From NCBI GenBank assembly GCA_030522415.1, contig CM060105.1:19714777-19778776 (forward strand): a DNA stretch of 64,000 nucleotides, written 5' to 3'. The stretch comes from Channallabes apus. Taxonomy: Eukaryota > Chordata > Actinopteri > Siluriformes > Clariidae. The notes below the pieces were generated by a model. It had not been told where the DNA came from and made no database searches. It saw only the letters and a program-made list of their open reading frames with translations. How positions within the stretch are numbered: position 1 is the first letter of the stretch; every line of letters begins with the position of its first letter. This document shows, piece after piece, positions 20,101 to 29,190 of the stretch. The translations under genes and the position numbers were made by a program.

Positions 20101-21474
20101 TTCAATAGAAGTCGTTTGGACCATCAATGAGGATGGTGAACAGAATTTCGCGCATCGGGGGGACCAGGATAGGATACGCATACCTGACCAATCAAAATTA
20201 GGATTGTGAGAGCGCAGCCATGGGAGGCCGAGCACGACGGACTGACTCACCTGGGAAATCACATAGAATTTCAATTCCTCAGTGTGGTTTGGGAAAGTTA
20301 ATCGTATGGGCACGGAGATCATTTTAACGGGCGATTGTGCTAATGGGTTGCCATCTAGAGCATTAATCCCGATCGGGGTTGGAAGCTTCGACACTGGAGC
20401 ATGCAGCGAGGAAAGGAGAGAGGATGAAATAAAATTCCCAGCCGACCCGGAATCTATTAAGGGGGAAACAGACACAGTATGATTATTATATGATAGTTCG
20501 GCATTGATACTGAATAACTGAGTGGCGCGTGAGGGTGTGCGTTGAGTTACTTGTAGTAATGGGCATGTCTTTATGAGGTGTCCTCCCCCCCCGCAGTACA
20601 GGCATAGTCCCGCCGTAAATCGGCGCCTCCTTTCCTGGGCGGACAATCGGGATGTGCCTACATCCATGGGCTCTACGGGGCGTTCTCGGGGTCTCGGCGG
20701 GCTTTTACTAGGGCTGAGACGGCGGCGCGGCTCACCACTGCCCCCTGCTGCTTTCCCGGGGTTCTGCCGTTTCTGACCGCGGAGGTGCTGGTCCAGCTTG
20801 ATCGCGAGCTGAATAGTCTCGTCGAGATCCATCTCCGCGTCCCGGCACGCCAACTCGAGCTGGATCTCGGGCTGAAGGCCGTCCCGGAAGCGTGCGAGGA
20901 GACTCCTCTCGCACCACTCGCTCTCCGCGGCCAGGATTTTAAATTTAACAGCATACTCTACTACAGGGGTTTGCCCTTGTCTCAGTCTTAATAGTCGCTG
21001 TTCCCCGGTTCTACCTTGATCCGGGTGGTCAAAGACCGCACGAAATGCGCGTTGGAACCGCGAATAGTCCACGACGTCCCGGCCTCCGGCACACCACATC
21101 GCAGTTGCCCAGTCCATAGCCGCACCTGTGAGCTGTTGTGTGATGAAGCTGATCTTCTGGCGATCGTCCAGTCCTGGGTAATCTGCCAGATACAGCTCAC
21201 AGGCTAGCAGAAATTTCTTGCAGCCCTCAGGGTCACCAGCATATCTTTCCGGCGGGGCCGCTCTCGGTGGGGATCGTGATGGGCGTCTCGGCGGCGGAGG
21301 TGAGGGCGACTGACCGGCGGCAATGTCACGGACACTGTGAGCCAGGTCATTAATCGCCCTTGCGAGACTGTCCATTTGCCCCTGCTGTCGCCGGATGTAA
21401 TCCATCATGGGCGGGGTGTCACCTGGCAGGGGCGTTCCTGCTGCAGTCTGGAACACGGTCTGGTCATCTGTCAT
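17077..21474 (-). CDS. Gag-Pol polyprotein of gypsy chromovirus, 1465 aa
   Basis: Single frame with no stop or shift. Order by residue: Gag capsid region about 75-235; CCHC zinc knuckle 291-304 (CLYCGGGGHLIKTC); aspartic protease about 338-346 (PLIDSGSAG); reverse transcriptase about 500-720 with the catalytic YLDDILIYS at 657-665; RNase H about 800-925 (VEVDAS, RELLAIK, LTDHKNLEYL); integrase zinc-binding H-H-C-C region about 990-1030; integrase core with D at 1060, D at 1120 (IVSDRGPQF) and E at 1156; C-terminal chromodomain about 1353-1400 (YLVEWEGYGPEERSWVPA). These parts would make virus-like particles, copy the RNA and insert the cDNA, with the chromodomain guiding the target. The ATG is in the last six bases of the 5' LTR, and the C-terminal 16 residues are encoded by the 3' LTR. 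No envelope gene is present. Confidence 0.96.
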   Translation of the reverse strand: MTDDQTVFQTAAGTPLPGDTPPMMDYIRRQQGQMDSLARAINDLAHSVRDIAAGQSPSPPPPRRPSRSPPRAAPPERYAGDPEGCKKFLLACELYLADYPGLDDRQKISFITQQLTGAAMDWATAMWCAGGRDVVDYSRFQRAFRAVFDHPDQGRTGEQRLLRLRQGQTPVVEYAVKFKILAAESEWCERSLLARFRDGLQPEIQLELACRDAEMDLDETIQLAIKLDQHLRGQKRQNPGKAAGGSGEPRRRLSPSKSPPRPRERPVEPMDVGTSRLSAQERRRRFTAGLCLYCGGGGHLIKTCPLLQVTQRTPSRATQLFSINAELSYNNHTVSVSPLIDSGSAGNFISSSLLSSLHAPVSKLPTPIGINALDGNPLAQSPVKMISVPIRLTFPNHTEELKFYVISQVSQSVVLGLPWLRSHNPNFDWSGMRILSWSPRCAKFCSPSSLMVQTTSIESPSAMVSTSVPSEYEKLKDVFSIRAAARLPPHRPWDCAIDLLPGKTPPCSRIYPLSLAETRAMEEYVREALRQGLISRSTSPASAGFFFIEKKGGGLRPCIDYRGLNAITVKYKHPLPLVPAAIDLLRGASIFSKLDLRSAYNLVRVRKGDEWKTAFSTTSGHYQYNVMAYGLVNAPAVFQGFMNDVLRHMLNRFVIVYLDDILIYSRSYGEHVRHVTAVLRRLREHGLYVKAEKCEFHKTEVAFLGYRIGPLGVMMDMAKVSAVQLWPEPTSVKALQSFLGFANFYRRFIRGYSMLAAPLTNLLKGKPKGLRQFTPEARLAFQRLKQAFTTAPILKLPDPTKPFVVEVDASEVGLGAVLSQRHGHPEKLYPCAFFSRKLTPAECNYDIGNRELLAIKAALEEWRHWLEGAEHPFTVLTDHKNLEYLQQAKRLNPRQARWALFFTRFHFSITYRPGSKNIKADALSRCFAAQDPPTAPEPILPPSLVVAPIAWDLDTEIVQATRTESVPADCPPDRTYVPESLRERVTVEAHINLTSGHPGELKTFQLLEPKFWWPNMRKTVKTVVSSCATCATTKSPRGLPVGKLMPLPTPNRPWSHLAVDFVTDLPVSKGYTTVLVVVDRFSKGCRFVPFCALPTAAQVTETLFDTVFRYYGIPEDIVSDRGPQFIARVWRAFFQKLGTTVSLTSGYHPESNGQAERTVQDLGKFLRAYCSSRQHEWADYLFWAEYAQNSLKHSSTGLTPFQCMLGYQPPLCPWDATPTNIPMVDEWFKKAEKVWEGAHAYISQAVRRFKKFADRRRGENPPLQVGDRVWLSTKDLSLNLPCRKLSPRFIGPFPIVAQINPVSFKLKLPSHMRINPTFHISLLRPVRRGPLDGGVVTPSLPGAVEIEGAPAFRVQQLLDSRRRGGSLQYLVEWEGYGPEERSWVPARDILSPELISEFHRARPDRPAPRPRGRPARRQFHQVGGSQPPLVTQGERPPPLQEAGPGEGGNVTSEPPQPRRSGSPAY
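17129..17142 (-). promoter_or_regulatory. Polypurine tract of gypsy element
   Basis: On the minus strand GGGGAGGGGGG is followed by TAA and then the LTR TGTAAC. This is plus-strand priming position. It also encodes Gly residues of the polyprotein, which reads through rather than stopping at TAA because the G run is one base shorter than in the compact element. Confidence 0.88.
21458..21466 (-). promoter_or_regulatory. Primer-binding site for self-priming (gypsy)
   Basis: On the minus strand the LTR ends ACA, then GA, then TGACCAGAC. This 9-mer is the reverse complement of GTCTGGTCA at minus 21830-21822 in the LTR. No tRNA complement starting TGG is found. The site overlaps Gag codons 3-6. 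Confidence 0.75.
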
Positions 21475-22009
21475 GCTTCCTCCACTGAGATAGACACAAA
21501 GGCTGCAGGTGCAGGAATTAACAGTCTTTATTTATACTTCAGTCTCTTAATATCAACAAAAAATAGAACACAACAAACAAACTCAAACTCTCCACCCCGC
21601 GGGTGGTTTCTCCCGGCGCGGTCTGCAGGCGGAAACACAAGAAAACTAGAGTGCGTTTGTAAACGCTTGACTTAACATCGACTGGGATGACTGCTCCACG
21701 GCTGAGTCAGTGAATGTGTGGGAAGCCGTCTCGCTCCACACTACCTCGCCTGCAGATACCGCTTAGCCCTTGGGGAGAGACACAAAGAGACATTGGTTAT
21801 ACACACTGTGTGGCATAGTGGTGACCAGACGCTGTTGTATGGGTTCGGCTGGGTTAAATAGTGTGACACATGAGGTAGAGACAGGTGCTTCCTATTCACT
21901 CATTAGGGACAGACAATGACATACACAGACACACTAGGGGGAGACAAAAGCTATGACTCAGTAAGCCGGTGATCCGGATCTCCGGGGCTGTGGCGGTTCG
22001 GATGTTACA
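21469..22009 (-). repeat. 5' LTR of gypsy element
   Basis: 541 bp. On the minus strand it has a TATTTAA box at 21860-21854, a predicted RNA start near 21830 and AATAAA at 21532-21527. The final codons ATG ACA at its end start the polyprotein. Confidence 0.95.
21822..21860 (-). promoter_or_regulatory. Gypsy LTR promoter and self-primer donor
   Basis: TATTTAA (21860-21854). GTCTGGTCA starts 30 bases after its first T. If the RNA starts at 21830, its first nine nucleotides pair with 21466-21458. The arrangement mirrors that of the compact element within one base. Confidence 0.72.
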
Positions 22010-22251
22010 GTTTAGAAGAAGCAGCTCACCTGGGACTGAGTGCAGGAGCTCAGCCTCTTTTAATTTGAATCCACCGGCGTCTATATTCATGCAGTCAGCC
22101 AAGTGATGAATTAATGGTAATGTATGTGCGCGGCCTAGAGGTCTGAACCTTGCAGTTAATATGAGGCAATGCTTAAGCAAGAGGGCTAATTTCTAAAAAC
22201 AGTCTAGTTAGAGGAGGAAAAAAAGGATGAAGAGAGCCCTAATGAGAATAG

Positions 22252-22252
<1 letters not shown>

Positions 22253-22285
<33 letters not shown>
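22253..22285. repeat. (GA)n microsatellite
   Basis: GA tract between the gypsy element and the next thsd7a exon. Confidence 0.9.
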
Positions 22286-22424
22286 CTTAACCAAACATAA
22301 GAAACTGTTCCATTAACGGTAAGGAGCAGTCTCAAAATCTGCGACTTTTTGTGTGTGTGTATGTGTCTGTGTGTTCTTTGTCAGCTTTGTATACAATATT
22401 AAACTATGACCACTCACCCTGTAG

Positions 22425-22507
22425 GAGGATGCCTGGCGACAAGCAAGCCCGTGTCTGACAGGTCATGTGACCCAGCCTGTGACAAACACCGCTCATACTG
22501 CACTGAG
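22425..22507 (+). CDS. thsd7a: thsd7a coding exon (Cys-rich, short)
   Basis: 83-bp exon, acceptor ctgtag|ga (phase 1) and donor gag|gttagt (phase 0). It reads GGCLATSKPVSDRSCDPACD then KHRSYCTE. It matches the GGCL...DRSC...C segment that follows the NVTG site in THSD7A. It is too short to stand out alone. It is supported by phase agreement with both neighbours and by family wording. Confidence 0.9.
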
Positions 22508-23261
22508 GTTAGTGAGTGTGAGTGAGTGTGTGTGTGTGAGTGAGTGAGTGAGTGAGTTTCAACTACGCGAACATAAACCCTGAAAATACAAATCATCAAA
22601 GTGCAACATAAGAAAATCATAAACTGCCTCTGTTCCTGTTGATGCTATTTGTGTTCTCAGTGTGTGTAGGTGTATGCATCTTTAAAAGGTGTGTTTTTTT
22701 CCCTCTGGATAAACATCTCTAAAAGCTCTAAAGATTCTTTTTTTTTTTTTTTTAAATAATGATACATCTCTACTGCAATGCCAAATGCTTAATTCTGATT
22801 GGTCAAAAGTTGTGGATTAATTTGCTGTAACAGCTGCAGCTTTGATCTTAATGCCCTAGTTCTGATATGTTGGCATTTTTGCATTTTTATAATAATAACT
22901 AAGATGGGTATGCAGCATGCACAAAAAGCTTTTTGTGATAGGAGATGTTTGTTTTTCAAACAGAAAAGCTATAAGGCTTTTTTATAAGGCAGAACTTTTC
23001 TGTTTGTTGGTATCATGATGACATCATACCGTTATCTGGCGCATACAGTATACAGTACATTACAGCACAGTCACTTTCTTTTCTTCACATATTCCTGCTT
23101 GTTAGGAGAGTGCTAAAAGCATTGCTCCAGGGCCCAAGATCCTAGTAATGTAAATATTATCAAGGAAAAGAAAGAAGAACTAAAAAAAAAAATCGAATTT
23201 ACATTACAATACAGTAAAATTCTTTCTTCAGATATCCTAGTCCAGGATCAACCATGATATG

Positions 23262-23362
23262 ACCTCCCTGGAGCAGGCAGGGTTAAGGACCTTGTTCAAG
23301 GGCTTGAACCGCCAACCTTTTGATCAGTAACTCAGAGCCTCAACCCCATGAGCTACTGACAA
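23262..23362 (-). mobile_element. tRNA-like repeat fragment (reverse)
   Basis: Contains gggttaaggaccttgttcaa, cttgaaccgccaacc, and agctactgac in the order expected for the reverse strand of a tRNA-related fish repeat. Other copies of the same family are at 27509 and 58474. Confidence 0.7.
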
Positions 23363-23384
23363 CCTAACAAAACATTATAACATT

Positions 23385-23760
23385 ATACACCAATCAACCA
23401 TAACATTAAAATGCAACCATTATTGTGTAGGTTTCCCTACAATTACTGTACAAGACATCTCTGGGTGTGCTGTGGTGTCTCACACCGGGAGGTTACGACG
23501 GGTCTTTTGGGTGAAGTGGGTTCAGACTTGTTTATCTGGTGCATTTTCCTCCACCAGATCTGTGGATCAACAACTCTTTGCCTGCTAAACCCCATATACA
23601 GCAAGCTGTGATGCAATGAGTTTTCTGATACCTTTTCATCATAGACATTAACTTTTTTTATTTTATTTTTTTTAGCAATTTATGCTACATTAGCAAGTCA
23701 GAGAGTTTGGAAGTTCCCATGATCCTGTCACCAGTTTACTTGCATATAATTGACAACTTT
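23385..23760 (-). mobile_element. Tc1-like relic
   Basis: Begins ccaatcaaccataacattaa and contains tgtgctgtggtgtctcacac and cccatgatcctgtcacc, all recognisable as the antisense of a common fish Tc1 family. The same family is present in longer form at 60785. Internally deleted, no usable frame. Confidence 0.7.
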
Positions 23761-23999
23761 AATGCTATTCAGTTCACCATAACAAAAAATATCTGCATTC
23801 CCATGCAACTTTCAATTCAGATTGTGTTTGCAGAGAAGAAACTTCATAAGTCCATAAGTCTAATCAGATGTTGTGATTGTTATGCATGAAATGGCAAAGC
23901 TTAATGTGTTAAAAAAAAAAAAAAAACGAAGAAAAAATTATCTGCTGTATACATACCATAACTACAGTAAATAGCATTGTTAAGCAATAACTATAAAAT

Positions 24000-24625
24000 A
24001 CAAGGGTTAGTCAAAAATTATCTGCACTCTGGCTGTAATTTTCGAAAAAGACAAATATGTCACTTTTTCAATATAAACTCCTTGATTTTCAAAAAAAAAA
24101 AAAAAGCAAAACGTTGGCTTAAATCTACCATCAAGCTTTTGCATTAAAAATCGTTTTAGGCTGAGCTGCGAGCCATGAAAGCACCGCGGTCTTCACTACT
24201 TCATTAGCACTGAATTTTTGTGCTTGTAGGGCTGCTTTCAGGGGCAGACCAAAAAGCTGAAAGTCCAATAGATCAAGATCAGGACTATAGGGAGGATGAT
24301 GTATCAAGTCACCACAAAGGTTTTGCAGAGAATCGACAATGTGGGCAGAACGGTGTGACCTTCCCTTAACTTCTCTATCTATTGATGCACACTTTTTTGC
24401 GACAAAACACTTTCTCCATACTGGGCACAAAGTTTTTGATAAATAACAGCACCAGGTACACCCTCGGACTACAAAAAAAAAACAAATCACTGCACGGTGC
24501 TTCTTTTGTGCAAATCACAAGTGGAGCATCCATTTTTGCTCACACTGCAGTTACATCTGAACTGATGTAACACGTTTACACCTGCATAGTAGGTGTGCCA
24601 GAACGCTGATATTTAACTGTAAAAA
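24000..24625 (-). mobile_element. mariner-like transposon relic
   Basis: Minus-strand reading gives a mariner C-terminal transposase piece: HHPPYSPDLDLLDFQLFG, then KFSANEVVKTAVLSWLAAQP. The usual mariner form is HxPYSPDLxPxDYxLF. The left end starts tacaagggttagtcaaaaat. The ends are uncertain. A related copy lies at 26870. Confidence 0.78.
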
Positions 24626-24730
24626 AAGTTACATATGAACAGGTTCTCTGTGATACAGGGTTGGACGTGTCATGACTTCAAATAGATTTTGCCTAATAGG
24701 AGTAAAAATTCAGTTTATGTTATTACTGAG

Positions 24731-25072
24731 GTGACATGTTGGCGGAGTGGTTAGCACTGTCACCTTGCTTCTCCAGGGTCTGGGTTCAATTCCCACATCA
24801 GGATTGTGTGCATGGAGTTTGCATTCTCTCCCCATATTTGGTGGGTTTCCTTCAGGTACTCTGGTTTCCTCCACAGAGGCCAAAGACATGCAGATTAGTC
24901 TAATTAGTATAACCAAATTCCCCGTAGTGTGTGAACGAATGTATGAGAGTCTCCCTTGTGATGGACTAGCACCCTTTTCAGGGTGTTCCCCACCTCATGC
25001 CCTAAGTCTCCTGAGCTGCCGTGTCCCTATATACAGAATAAAGTGGGATAGACGATGATGAGTGATGATGCT
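24731..25072 (+). mobile_element. SINE (DANA/HE1-like)
   Basis: Head tggcggagtgg...ggttcaattccc, then the body tggtttcctccacagaggcc, gtgtgtgaacgaatg and gatggactagcaccc. It ends gataaagtg followed by gatgatgagtgatgatg. It is diverged from the copy at 12441 by many substitutions. Confidence 0.85.
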
Positions 25073-25535
25073 ATTAACTGGGAAATTATCATCAGTATCA
25101 CACTGCTCTATGACTGATTATTTTCACACACCATGTCTTGTTCAATTTTTGTTTTACATGTTTAAATTAACGTAGCAAGCTTTATATTCATCTTCTTGTT
25201 CATGTTCATATATACTGATGTAATGCTGTTAGAAAAATATCATGCATTCGTTTTTTTTTTAAATAGAGCTGGATCTGTGTGTGTGAGTCATAAAAAAAAG
25301 CCAGTTGCTTCATGCTGCATCTAGTATGTAATGTGTTTGAACATCATGCATGCATGCAATTTCCAGCATATGCCTGGTGTGTATTGCTATCATGTTATCA
25401 GGTCTATATAGCTGATTAGAAACAGAATTAATATGTTAAACACCCCCTGCTAGGCATTACTGATTTCCTCTCTGGGTATGGACCAGCTTGTATTCTTATG
25501 CTCATTTTGTCTAGAGACTCTAGTTTGTGCTGTCA

Positions 25536-25536
<1 letters not shown>

Positions 25537-25570
<34 letters not shown>
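25537..25570. repeat. (GT)n microsatellite
   Basis: GT tract. Paired in inverse sense with the AC tract 140 bp downstream. Confidence 0.95.
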
Positions 25571-25574
<4 letters not shown>

Positions 25575-25708
25575 GTCTGAGCACTGTGTTTGCAGTGGGA
25601 GTGATTATCCTCCTGAGATTGCTGAGGGAATAGGAAACACCAAGCACAGTGAGGAGAATACACATTGGAAATCAGTGGGGATTTTGTGGAATGCCTTTCT
25701 GAAAATGG

Positions 25709-25747
<39 letters not shown>
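25709..25747. repeat. (AC)n microsatellite
   Basis: AC tract complementary to the GT tract at 25537-25570. Confidence 0.95.
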
Positions 25748-25749
<2 letters not shown>

Positions 25750-26463
25750 AGCACATAAGCATTTAGGCACAGAGGAGTGCTGCACAAGCAGACTCATACA
25801 TATCAGCTGGAAAACACATGCGAGGATTTATTTCATCCGAACACCCACTCACACTGCCAAACTTACACTTACATGAGTCTAACATTCTACAGCACTGGCA
25901 AAATGACTCAATTCCCCCCCAGATTTATGGAGGAATATCAACATAGCATCCTCAATGCTATCACTTCTCAGTGAGATAATGAGTTGTATAAGGAATTGCC
26001 GGGGAAACGTACTGTATATCACAGAATGAATGACCAAATACGTCCGGTTCGGCATTTCCCAAATTAAAGGGAATCAGTACTGTAAAGGTCATGTGACCCA
26101 TAAGTGACAATAGGATGCAACTTGTTTTGTATTGATATCCGGTCAACTTGTTTAAAATGTATGATGTCATCATTTTTAACAAATAACATATGCAACTGTG
26201 TCCTAATTGCTGTGTGAGAAGAAATACATGAAGCATAGCAGCAGTTTGACAGAATGATATGGTTTGGACACTAACATACAGTATAACTAGTGCTATAGTG
26301 GTCTACTTATTGTCATAACGAAAAAGTCAAATATGATTGAAGAGGGCAATAATGTGGAATTTTTGCACCACACTTGTACAATCTGTATTTAAATAAAGCA
26401 TGATTAAAAATACAGTACTGTTTGTGGTTCAGTGTGTCAGTGGTGTCTTTCTGCCCCCTGCAG

Positions 26464-26677
26464 GCCGGAGTGTGCGGGTGCGAGGAGGGCTACACCGAAG
26501 TGATGACATCAGATGGGGTGTTGGACCAGTGTACCTTGATCCCTGTACTAGAAATTCCCACCGGAGGAGACAGCAAAACCGATGTAAAGACCATCAGGGC
26601 CATGAGCCCCACGCAGGCCAGTACCAACCACCCCGGGCGCTCTGGACGTACCTGGTACCTACAGCCATTCGGACCAG
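26464..26677 (+). CDS. thsd7a: thsd7a coding exon (membrane-proximal ectodomain)
   Basis: 214-bp exon, acceptor cctgcag|gcc (phase 0) and donor ccag|gtgggc (phase 1). It starts AGVCGCEEGYTEVMTSDGVL, runs through DQCTLIPVLEIP and ends SGRTWYLQPFGPG/D. The CGCEEGYTEV Cys motif followed by a Thr/Pro/Ser-rich stalk and the RTW-LQPFGP segment is characteristic of the THSD7A juxtamembrane region. Confidence 0.95.
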
Positions 26678-26869
26678 GTGGGCTTCATGCTTCTGCTTTG
26701 TTTGCTATTTCAGCATGAATGATCATTGTCCTAGATCATTATTTACATGCAGCTTAATAATGATTACTAACGAGTGAAGCAGTATACATACTGTGAATTT
26801 CTAAATAGTTTCTTTTAGAACTTGTTCCTACATAATCTTCTTGCTTTTCAATACAATCTGTCAACAAGA

Positions 26870-27770
26870 TTTCATATTCGCTCATTAAAAAAATGTTTTA
26901 GGCTGAGTTGTGAGCCATGAATGCGCTGCTGTCTTCACTTCTTCATCAGAAGTGAATCTTCATCCTAATAGGGCTGCTTCCAGGGGAAAGTCAGACGGAG
27001 CGAAATCAGGACTATAGGGATGATGCTTTAACACCTTCAAACAAAGTTTTAAAGAGTTTCCACAGTGTGTGCAAGATCACAACACCCTTAGACATCGGTC
27101 CTCTGCGTTTAATCTGAAGTTTCAGCTCTTCAATAACCATCTCCTGTATCGAGCACTGTTGATTGTTGAACCTTTTTCCTTGATAATGTTCCAATACTTC
27201 TGGCCCTTGAGAATCCTAAGGGGGGAAAAGTAAGCATCAACTTTCCAGTTGATAGTTGACATTTGAACTTTTTTCTCGGTAGGTAACTGAGGATGTTTCC
27301 GTTCCATACTCTGCCGTTTACTCTCAGCCTCATAGTGATGAGTTCATGTCTCGTCTCCTGTAATGATTCTCTTTAAGAAACTTTCATCTTCCTCAGAGTA
27401 TCAGTCTAAATTTTGTTTGCAGATATCCAAACGCTTCCGTGAGTTGTTTTGGGACCATCCTGAGACCACAAAAATGGAATCACTGCAAGCCGTCCTTCTT
27501 TCATCCAAACCATTTACATTTACATTTACATTTAGGCATTTAGCAGACGCTCTTATCCAGAGCGACTTACATTTTTATCTCATTATACATCTGAGCAGTT
27601 GAGGGTTAAGGGCCTTGCTCAAGGGCCCAACAGTGGCAACTTGGTGGTTGTGGGGTTTGAACCTGTGAACCAAATCACAAGTGGGGCAGGCACTTTTGCT
27701 CACACCGTAGTTACAAATGAACTGAATTAACATGTTCACATCTGCACAGCAGTGGCTGGGGACACAGAAG
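26870..27770 (-). mobile_element. mariner-like relic interrupted by a tRNA-like repeat
   Basis: Shares ttttaggctgagttgtgagc, gggctgcttccaggggaaag-type text and aatcaggactatagggatga with the copy at 24000. It ends with the shared segment aatcacaagtggggcaggca. The repeat at 27509-27676 splits it. It has no open transposase frame. Confidence 0.75.
27509..27676 (-). mobile_element. tRNA-like fish repeat, inserted in mariner
   Basis: catttacatttacatttaca is followed by gcagacgctcttatccagag, tgagggttaagggccttgct and ttgaacctgtgaacc. It is the reverse strand of a widespread fish repeat with a tRNA-like B-box (ggttcaaacccc). Confidence 0.8.
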
Positions 27771-28087
27771 CCTTGAACAGAAAGCTCTGATGCAACCAGA
27801 ATGCGGGTAAAATAAATAAATAAATAAATAAAAATTAAGTATAATAGCGACTGTTCACAGAGACTCTCCTGAGGAAGAAACCTTGGAAGGAACCAAGGAT
27901 GCTCTAATTAATTTGAGCTCTTGTTATTTCATCCATGTTTGCAGCAGGGTGTTGTATAAATATATGAAAAGCCAGATGTATGATCAGTTGATTTCAGCAG
28001 GTAGCATCCGATGCCGACAGGCAGGTTTTAATAATTAAGTTGTGAAGCAGCTGGTGTTGATGTGTCTGTGTTGATTATTCTTTACAG

Positions 28088-28175
28088 ATGGCACACTGAA
28101 GACCTGGGTGTATGGTGTGGCTGCTGGAGCTTTTGTACTGCTGGTCTTCATTGTCTCCATGTCTTACTTAGCCTG
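28088..28175 (+). CDS. thsd7a: thsd7a coding exon (transmembrane helix)
   Basis: 88-bp exon, acceptor ttacag|at (phase 1) and donor gcctg|gtaaga (phase 2). It encodes DGTLKTW, then the single membrane span VYGVAAGAFVLLVFIVSMSY, then LAC. This is a canonical type I transmembrane helix and almost identical to remembered THSD7A. Confidence 0.96.
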
Positions 28176-28699
28176 GTAAGAATAATTAACTTTTGTGGCG
28201 GGACAGTGGGCACACCTTATGCTAAAAAAAAAAAAAAAAAAAAAACAGTCAACTTCATAATTTACAAACAAACAAACAAACAAATCTATTACATGTTAAT
28301 AAATATGAAAAACAGTGCATGTCATAATATTACATTACATGTCACTAGTTAGTTATAGTATGTTTTTTCTTCTGTATCCTTCTTATTATGTTTCTCATGT
28401 TATCACACACTCCTCTAAACTGCATCTCGGTCAAATAAGTACACGCTTACAGCACAGGAGATCAAGTGATTAAATGGATTTTTCAACATTAAGATCAAGC
28501 GCAAGTTAAAAAGACATACTTTATAACACAACAGGATGTGCTGTTACAGGAAAATAATCATTGACATGGTTTAATATGACTTCACTTGGAGTTTAATTCC
28601 TTATCCAAACTCATACAAAGTTGCACATTTTACAATAACAGCATGTGTTTTATTCATCTTACTATCAAGTGCAACAACAAATATTACAATATACTAATT

Positions 28700-29190
28700 T
28701 TCTAAAAAAAAAAAAAATGCATCAAGGCATTCAATATTACATTGAATTACTTGTAAATGATGACGTAAAATCATTGACAGAAGACTTCAAGAATAGTACA
28801 GTGATGAGACATTTAGACACAGTAAAGCATTTGAACAGTGAAATGTTAAAGAAAGATCACAGTCGTTCCAGTGAACATTTAATAAGTGGAACGCCTGATC
28901 CTCGACATTCTTAAAAACATGTGGATCCATCTGTATGATCTGTACATCCAATCTTTTATAAACACAACTTGCACATTATAGGAACTCGGTTGGGAATTAT
29001 TGCCACATTCCCTGTACAGTCCTGACCTCACTTTAAGCCATTTCCACATGCTCAGGCCATTAAAGGTGTTCCTGGGAGGCCAGCGTTTTAGCAAGACAAA
29101 TCATGGCTCTGGTTTACTGAGAAAACATTTTACCTTGATGGTATCCAAGAAGTAATGAGACACTAGGATAAAAGCATTAATGTCGCAGTG
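28700..29190 (+). mobile_element. mariner-like relic
   Basis: Contains cctgtacagtcctgacctca...ccatttccacatgctcaggc and cctgggaggccagcgtttta. A related relic with the same C-terminal end is at 55960. Stops in every frame. Confidence 0.68.

Larger units (their letters stand above)
16588..22009 (-). mobile_element. Intact-looking Ty3/gypsy chromovirus (Tf1/sushi-like)
   Basis: 5422-bp element in antisense orientation to thsd7a. The two 541-bp LTRs (16588-17128 and 21469-22009) look identical by eye. TSD gttta is at 16583-16587 and 22010-22014. On the minus strand it begins TGTAAC and ends ACA. It carries one uninterrupted gag-pol frame (21474 to 17077). It has a polypurine tract next to the 3' LTR and, in place of a tRNA primer site, a self-complementary 9-mer. 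The chromodomain, the single frame and the self-priming signature place it with vertebrate Tf1/sushi-type chromoviruses. It is probably young and possibly active. Confidence 0.96.
13986..22424 (+). other. thsd7a: thsd7a 8.4-kb intron with G-free repeat and gypsy element
   Basis: Intron between the exons at 13890 and 22425. It contains about 400 bp of unique DNA, the G-free triplet array (14416-15964), two AG tracts (16161-16188 and 16333-16371), the antisense gypsy retrotransposon (16588-22009) and another AG tract (22253-22285). No exon is seen. About 64 percent of its length is the one retrotransposon. Confidence 0.88.
22508..26463 (+). other. thsd7a: thsd7a intron with Tc1, mariner and SINE relics
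   Basis: About 4 kb with GAGT repeats just after the donor, a poly(T) run near 22740, a tRNA-like repeat fragment (23262-23362), a Tc1 relic (23385-23760), a mariner relic (24000-24625), a SINE (24731-25072) and a GT/AC microsatellite pair (25537-25747). Segments 22600-23260 and 25760-26460 look unique. No exon is seen. Confidence 0.85.
26678..28087 (+). other. thsd7a: thsd7a intron with mariner and SINE relics
   Basis: 1.4-kb intron. About 26870-27770 is a mariner relic interrupted by a short tRNA-like repeat. Positions 27850-27905 resemble a common fish repeat (tctcctgaggaagaaacctt on the + strand). No exon is seen. Confidence 0.8.
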
